Below, piece after piece: positions 6,346-9,840 of a DNA stretch of 9,840 nt. The position numbers were made by a program, and so were the translations under genes. Origin of the DNA: Nonomuraea sp. (lineage in GTDB: Bacteria; Actinomycetota; Actinomycetes; Streptosporangiales; Streptosporangiaceae). The stretch lies in the NCBI GenBank assembly GCA_013362835.1, contig JABFVJ010000140.1, positions 1 through 9,840 of the forward strand, read 5' to 3'. The notes under the pieces are model-generated. The model did no database searches. It was not told where the DNA came from and worked only from the letters and a program-made list of their open reading frames with translations. The first letter of the stretch is position 1; every line of letters starts with the position of its first letter.

Positions 6346-7469
6346 ACATCGTGATCGCCGGCGCGGCCGAGACCGACGAGATCGGCCGCCTGCCTGATCA
6401 GTCCACCATGCAGCTCCACATGGAAGCCGCGCGGAACGCCCTCGCCGACGCCGGCATGACCAAGCACGACATCGACGGCATCGCCACCGTCGGCACGCCC
6501 GGCCCGATCCAGGTCGCCCACGCCCTCGGCATCACGCCGTCCTGGCTCGACGGCACGGGCGTGGGCGGCTCGTCGTTCCTGTTCCACGTACGGCACGCGG
6601 CCGCCGCCATCAGGGCCGGACTGTGCCGTACGGTCCTGATCACCCACGGCGAGTCGGGTAGGTCGCGCATCGGCGCCGGCCGGTGGGGGATGGGCGCGGA
6701 CTCGCTGCTCGGGCAGTTCGAGCTGCCCTACGGCGTGGTCGGGCCGCCGACGTCGTTCACGATCACGGCCCTGCGCTACATGAAGGAGACCGGCCTCACC
6801 CACGAGCAGCTCGCCGAGGTCGCGGTGGCCCAGCGCCGCTGGTCGCACCAGAACCCGAGGGCGATGTACCGCGACCTGATCACGGTCGAGGACGTGCTCG
6901 CGTCGAAACTCGTCGCCTACCCCTTCCACCTGCTGGAATGCTGCCTGGTGACCGACGGCGGCGGCGCGCTGATCGTCACCTCCGAGGAGCTGTCGCGCCG
7001 CTCGCCGGTCTACCTGCTGGGCTCCGGCGAGGCCATGGACGCGCCGATGATCTCGCAGATGGAGGACTTCACCACCTCCAAGGGCTTCCGCCTGTCGGGC
7101 GAGGCCGCCTTCGCCGAGGCCAAGGTCTCCCACGAGGACGTCGACCACCTCATGGTGTACGACGCCTTCGCCCACGTGCCCATCTACGGCCTGGAGGACC
7201 TGGGCTTCGTCGGCCGCGGCGAGGCCGGCGCGTTCATCGCCGAGGGCCACACCTCCCCGGGCGGCCGCCTGCCGATGAACACCAACGGCGGCGGCCTGTC
7301 CTACACCCACACGGGCATGTACGGCATGTTCGCCATCCAGGAGTCGGTACGCCAGCTCCGCGGCGAGGCTGCGGCCCAGGTGCCGAACGTGGAGGTGAGC
7401 GTGGTGCTGGGCAACGGCGGCATGTTCGCCTCGGCCGCCACGCTCGTGCTCGCGAACCGGCTGCCGTAG
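6342..7469 (+). CDS. Thiolase-like protein (SCP-x/Ltp2-type), probable DUF35 partner without catalytic Cys
   Basis: 375-aa thiolase-fold enzyme of the lipid-transfer/SCP-x branch. Recognisable parts: an N-terminal AGAAETDEIGRLP strand and loop, EAARNALADAGM, the segment VGGSSF at 74-79 where thiolases carry the nucleophilic Cys, FHLLECCLVTDGGGA (C200, C201), YDAF at 273-276, LEDLGF, and GGRLPMNTNGGGLS followed by Y321 and H323. The C-terminal catalytic Cys motif (CiGGG) is replaced by LGNGGMF. With neither catalytic Cys, ordinary thiolysis is unlikely. In the Ltp2 family such proteins act as retro-aldolases on beta-hydroxyacyl-CoAs using tyrosines, and YDAF and Y321 are candidates here. The partner is the DUF35 protein encoded just upstream with a 4-nt overlap. 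The substrate is unknown, and a purely acyl-CoA-binding role is possible. Confidence 0.8.
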   Translation: MNIVIAGAAETDEIGRLPDQSTMQLHMEAARNALADAGMTKHDIDGIATVGTPGPIQVAHALGITPSWLDGTGVGGSSFLFHVRHAAAAIRAGLCRTVLITHGESGRSRIGAGRWGMGADSLLGQFELPYGVVGPPTSFTITALRYMKETGLTHEQLAEVAVAQRRWSHQNPRAMYRDLITVEDVLASKLVAYPFHLLECCLVTDGGGALIVTSEELSRRSPVYLLGSGEAMDAPMISQMEDFTTSKGFRLSGEAAFAEAKVSHEDVDHLMVYDAFAHVPIYGLEDLGFVGRGEAGAFIAEGHTSPGGRLPMNTNGGGLSYTHTGMYGMFAIQESVRQLRGEAAAQVPNVEVSVVLGNGGMFASAATLVLANRLP

Positions 7470-7474
7470 AGGTC

Positions 7475-7503
7475 CGGGCGGCCTTCCCCGCGAGGGCCGC
7501 CCG
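7475..7503. terminator. Bidirectional hairpin between convergent genes
   Basis: CGGGCGGCC at 7475-7483 pairs perfectly with GGCCGCCCG at 7495-7503 around an 11-nt loop. It lies in the 38-bp gap between the thiolase-like stop and the metalloprotease stop. There is no T tract on either strand. GC-rich stems without U tails are common at actinomycete gene ends. Confidence 0.65.
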
Positions 7504-7507
7504 AGTC

Positions 7508-8758
7508 TCACAGGCCGTAGCGGCTCTTCAGATGACGCCACCAGTCGCGGAACATCCAGGCGTCGAAGTCGGTGATCGAGGTGGCGCTGCCCGCCTTCAT
7601 CAGGAAGCAGCACACGCCGCTCGGCGTCCAGTCGTAGAAGTCGTCCAGGCCGAACGAATGCCCCATCTCGTGCAGCAGGATGTGCACGTTGTCCGTGTTG
7701 AGGTTGCTCAGCGCGTACTCGCTGCCGACGCGCTGTCCCCAGTCGCCGCCGGCGCCGCCGCCGAAGCCCGAGGTGAGCCAGAGGGACATGTCGTAGTGGT
7801 GCGACGCGCCGCCGGGGCAGTTCGGGTACGTGCCGCTCTGGTTGAAGAAGCGGCCGCACGGCTCGGCGCACTGGGGGGCGTTCTCGCGGATGTCGTTCAC
7901 GTAGACGTCGACCGAGCTGTCGCTCCACTGGAGCTGCGCCCGGTCCCGTACGGCCCAGCCGACCACCTTGACCGGCACGGTCGCGTACGGCCAGCCGTTG
8001 TGCCCGGCCATCACGTCCATCCACTTCTTGAACTGGCGGGCCAGCATGGCGTGGATCTGGTCGCGCTGGGCGGCGGTCACCGAGGCGGAGGAGTCCCAGC
8101 GGACGCAGTAGTTGATCGAGCCCTTGTTGGCGATGACCTGGTCCCAGCCGTAGTTGCGGAAGCCGTACAGGTTGGGGTAGGTGCCCTCGACGTGCTGCCA
8201 GACCTGGTTGAGCGGGGTCACCAGGCTCGCGGGCGGGTTCCACGTCCCGTCGGACGGGGGCGCGTCGCCGTACGCCTTGACCTCCAGCAGCCCGACGGAA
8301 CCCTGGCCGCTCTGCAGGACGACGCGCAGCCGCGCGGTGCTGACCGGCGTGAACGTGACCTTGTTGTACGCGTTCACCGCGATCGGGTACGTGCCGGGGA
8401 GGTCGGCGTACGCGCTGCCGGTCCAGCGTTGCAGCTTCCAGGAGGCCGGGAGGCGCACGCCGCCGCCGTCGTCGAAGAAGTAGACGTCCGCGGACTTGAC
8501 CGTACGGGCCGAGGGCCAGGTCAGCTCGGCCCACTGGGTGCCGGTGTTCGGCCAGGTGCCCCAGCGGCGGTTGACCGTGTCGTTCGAGCTCGGCGGGTCG
8601 ATGCCGTCGTTCAGCGCGGCGACGTTCTCCCAGGGCGAGGTGTAGGACGCCGACGGGGTCGCCGAGGCGGCCAGGTTGACGTCGGCGGCCAGCGCCGCGT
8701 CGACGGGGAAGAGCAGTGAGCACAGGAGCAGGACGGGCAGGATGAGCAGGCGTTTCAC
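7508..8758 (-). CDS. Secreted metzincin-type metalloprotease with discoidin-like domain
   Basis: Exported protein of 416 aa. A Sec signal peptide (KR, then a Leu-rich core) ends at ALA-AD, with cleavage predicted after residue 24. Residues of about 26-165 resemble an F5/8-type (discoidin) beta-sandwich: NLAASATPSASYTSP, WGTWPNTGTQWAELTW, VYFFDDGGG. Such domains usually bind sugars or cell-wall polymers. The C-terminal half carries HEMGHSFGLDD at 363-373, that is HExxHxxGxxD with H363, H367 and D373 as zinc ligands and E364 as catalytic base. A Met-turn candidate is M387. Six cysteines in the mature chain suggest disulfides. GTG 8758 is chosen because GGAGG lies 5 nt upstream; another GTG at 8770 adds four residues but leaves that site inside the gene. 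It is flanked upstream by sugar-type operators. The target protein is unknown. Confidence 0.85.
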   Translation of the reverse strand: MKRLLILPVLLLCSLLFPVDAALAADVNLAASATPSASYTSPWENVAALNDGIDPPSSNDTVNRRWGTWPNTGTQWAELTWPSARTVKSADVYFFDDGGGVRLPASWKLQRWTGSAYADLPGTYPIAVNAYNKVTFTPVSTARLRVVLQSGQGSVGLLEVKAYGDAPPSDGTWNPPASLVTPLNQVWQHVEGTYPNLYGFRNYGWDQVIANKGSINYCVRWDSSASVTAAQRDQIHAMLARQFKKWMDVMAGHNGWPYATVPVKVVGWAVRDRAQLQWSDSSVDVYVNDIRENAPQCAEPCGRFFNQSGTYPNCPGGASHHYDMSLWLTSGFGGGAGGDWGQRVGSEYALSNLNTDNVHILLHEMGHSFGLDDFYDWTPSGVCCFLMKAGSATSITDFDAWMFRDWWRHLKSRYGL

Positions 8759-8780
8759 GCGCGCCTCCACGGGCGGGTTC

Positions 8781-8794
8781 TGGTAGCGCTAACA
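8781..8794. promoter_or_regulatory. LacI-type palindromic operator (TGGTAGCGCTAACA)
   Basis: TGGTAGCGCTAACA is a 14-bp palindrome with one mismatched pair and a perfect TAGCGCTA centre. It lies 23-36 bp upstream of the metalloprotease GTG. CG-centred palindromes of this size are the usual targets of LacI-family regulators that control carbohydrate-use genes in actinomycetes. The position fits repression of the metalloprotease. Confidence 0.55.
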
Positions 8795-8840
8795 TTCGCC
8801 GCCCGGAGCCGGGGTTCCGCCGGCTGCCGGGTTCGTGCGT

Positions 8841-8869
8841 TGATGACACAGTCGCGCGCGGCCCGTCAA
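8841..8869 (-). promoter_or_regulatory. Weak candidate promoter for the metalloprotease gene
   Basis: Read on the minus strand, TTGACG (plus 8864-8869) is followed after 17 bp by TCATCA (plus 8841-8846). The -35 is good and the -10 poor. It would give a leader of about 75 nt crossing the TGGTAGCGCTAACA operator. Other positions are possible. Confidence 0.3.
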
Positions 8870-8902
8870 CCGGCCCGCGTCGCCCGTCCCGCTGACCTGC
8901 GC

Positions 8903-8945
8903 ACGGGAGAGGTGAAACTTTCACGACCCGTTGGCCGTCTCCCGT
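8903..8945. promoter_or_regulatory. Nested inverted repeats around GTGAAACTTTCAC
   Basis: GTGAAACTTTCAC at 8912-8924 is a perfect 6-1-6 inverted repeat. Its GAAANTTTC core resembles operators described upstream of actinomycete xylan-use genes. It is enclosed by a second perfect inverted repeat, ACGGGAGA at 8903-8910 and TCTCCCGT at 8938-8945. It lies in the divergent region between the metalloprotease and the SCO4226-like gene, so it could serve either. The gap 8759-9049 holds no gene that I can support. Confidence 0.5.
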
Positions 8946-8980
8946 CCGGGACGCGGGCAGTCGGACTCCGGACAGGCCGA

Positions 8981-9007
8981 TGGAACGGGATGGAACGGGT
9001 CGGAACG
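8981..9007 (+). repeat. Three helically phased GGAACG direct repeats
   Basis: TGGAACGGGA, TGGAACGGGT and CGGAACGCC follow one another, placing GGAACG at 8982, 8992 and 9002 exactly 10 bp apart. They end about 40 bp before the ATG of the SCO4226-like gene. One helical turn of spacing suggests binding of an activator on one DNA face; GGAAC is also the -35 core of several ECF sigma promoters. Chance slippage is possible. Confidence 0.5.
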
Positions 9008-9049
9008 CCTCTCCATCGGAAGCGAACACGATGAGAAGAGGAGTCGGCG

Positions 9050-9301
9050 ATGCCGAAGTTCATGGACGTGCACAGCGGATTCGTCGGGGTCACCGAGGAC
9101 CAGTTGCGCGAGGCCCACGAGCGGGACCTGGCGGTCGAGGGGGCCGAGGGCGTGCACTTCGAGCGGGCCTGGCTGGACCCGGACTCGGGCAAGGTCTTCT
9201 GCCTGTCCTCGGGGCCGTCGAAGGAGGCGGTGCTGCGGGTGCACGAGAAGGCCGGCCACCCGACGACGGAGATCTACGAACTGCCCGTCGAGGTCGAGTA
9301 G
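9050..9301 (+). CDS. SCO4226-family nickel-binding protein (DUF4242)
   Basis: 83-aa cytoplasmic protein with no signal peptide. MPKFMDVHSGFVGVTEDQL, REAHERDLAVEGAEGVHFERAW and the later HEKAGHPTTEIYELPVEVE give the standard pattern of this family. Streptomyces coelicolor SCO4226 is a ferredoxin-like dimer that binds nickel. Histidines and acidic residues at H8, H18, H36 (EGVHFE) and HEKAGHP are the candidate ligand region. Length matches the family. The ATG is well placed after AAGAGGAG, with a 6-nt gap. It appears to be a single-gene unit ended by a strong hairpin, with phased GGAACG repeats upstream. Its physiological role is not established; metal storage or sensing is the usual suggestion. 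Confidence 0.85.
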   Translation: MPKFMDVHSGFVGVTEDQLREAHERDLAVEGAEGVHFERAWLDPDSGKVFCLSSGPSKEAVLRVHEKAGHPTTEIYELPVEVE

Positions 9302-9309
9302 CCGGCGGG

Positions 9310-9353
9310 CAGGGACGGCGCCCGCGCTGCTGCGGACGCGGACGCCGTCCCTG
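9310..9353. terminator. Strong bidirectional terminator hairpin
   Basis: CAGGGACGGCG at 9310-9320 pairs perfectly with CGCCGTCCCTG at 9343-9353. The stem continues after one mismatch with CCGCG (9322-9326) and CGCGG (9337-9341) around a 10-nt loop. It lies between the convergent SCO4226-like gene and the CoA-ligase gene. A second hairpin, TGACGCC (9352-9358) with GGCGTCA (9374-9380), covers the CoA-ligase stop codon. Neither has a U tract. Confidence 0.75.
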
Positions 9354-9377
9354 ACGCCTGGGACGCGTGGCCGGGCG

Positions 9378-9840
9378 TCAGGAGGCCGGGGAGCGCCAGG
9401 TGATCAGGGCGTCCAGGGCCTCGACGCGGGAGCCGGCGACCAGGAGCGGGTTGATCTCCAGGGACTCCAGGTCGTCGCCCAGGCTCTCGGCGAAGGCGGC
9501 GATGCGCGTCACCGCGTCGGCCACCGCGTCCAGGTCGGCGGGCTCGGTGCCCCTCGCGCCGTTCAGCAGGGCCGCGCCGCGCAGCTCCGACAGGGCCCGG
9601 CGTACCTCGTCGGCGTCCACCGGCAGGACGCGCAGGGCCGCGTCGCGCAGGACCTCCACCCAGACGCCGCCGAGCCCGACGGCCAGGGTGAGCCCCCAGG
9701 CGGGGTCGCGTACCACGCCCACCAGCAGCTCGATCCCGCCGCCGCGCTGCGGCTGGACGAGGGCGCCTGCGTCGGGGGCATGCGCCCGCGCCGCCGCGAC
9801 CACCTCCCGGTACGCCTGCCGCACCTCCTCGGGACCGGAC
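9378..9840 (-). CDS. Acyl-CoA synthetase (NDP-forming), C-terminal ATP-grasp part; partial
   Basis: The last 153 codons of a gene that enters from the right edge; the stop is TGA at 9380-9378. The frame stays open to the edge, and the GTG at 9824 is an internal Val, because the upstream codons continue the family sequence (GPEEVRQAYREV). Motifs of the ATP-grasp domain in ADP-forming acetate-CoA ligases are visible: ALVQPQRGGGIELLVGVVRD, GLTLAVGLGGVWVEVL, LRVLPVD, and near the end LEINPLLV. These enzymes make an acyl-CoA from a free acid, CoA and ATP through a phosphohistidine. The CoA-binding N-terminal domains are outside the window. It might activate a substrate for the CoA-linked genes further left, but a transcription boundary and two unrelated genes separate them. 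Confidence 0.85.
   Translation of the reverse strand, partial: SGPEEVRQAYREVVAAARAHAPDAGALVQPQRGGGIELLVGVVRDPAWGLTLAVGLGGVWVEVLRDAALRVLPVDADEVRRALSELRGAALLNGARGTEPADLDAVADAVTRIAAFAESLGDDLESLEINPLLVAGSRVEALDALITWRSPAS

Noticed and set aside
6045..9029. A 994-codon minus-strand open frame across the thiolase-like gene and the metalloprotease.
   Set aside because: It runs antisense to one verified gene and out of frame with the other; the composition is Arg/Pro-rich shadow sequence.

Overview
The window looks like chromosomal DNA from a high-GC actinomycete. The evidence is very GC-rich codon third positions, long open shadow frames, a leaderless-type promoter, a TetR tail, an SCO4226-type nickel-binding protein, and DUF35/thiolase and ATP-grasp CoA-ligase genes. 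A member of the Streptosporangiales or Streptomycetales is my guess; I cannot assign a genus.

Layout: (1) 1-1876, the tail of a TetR-family regulator, then ettA, a complete ABC-F translation factor that probably has a leaderless mRNA. (2) 1877-2520, a gene-free gap between convergent genes, filled by degenerate minisatellites of about 25, 25 and 24 bp; both flanking stop codons lie inside repeat units. (3) 2521-5199 (minus strand), a tightly packed operon: an MFS transporter, then an R2lox-like ferritin-fold oxidase, then an SCP2-like protein. (4) 5200-7469 (plus strand), a divergent VOC protein, then a DUF35 zinc-ribbon/OB-fold protein translationally coupled to a thiolase-like enzyme without visible catalytic cysteines. 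(5) 7508-8758 (minus), a secreted metzincin-type metalloprotease with an N-terminal discoidin-like domain, preceded by two palindromes resembling LacI-family sugar operators. (6) 9050-9301 (plus), a small SCO4226-like protein. (7) 9378 to the right edge (minus), the C-terminal part of an NDP-forming acyl-CoA synthetase.

The most notable feature is regions 3 and 4 read together. All three start regions carry the same 17-bp operator, CTAGAAT-N3-ATTCTAG or a close variant, each with a weaker second copy offset by 13 bp. This ties the transporter/oxidase/SCP2 operon, the VOC gene and the DUF35-thiolase pair into one local regulon. The gene set suggests import, O2-dependent oxidation, carriage, and CoA-linked C-C bond cleavage or formation on a hydrophobic substrate, possibly steroid-, terpenoid- or lipid-like. 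The substrate is inference; the shared operators and the conserved R2lox residues can be read directly.
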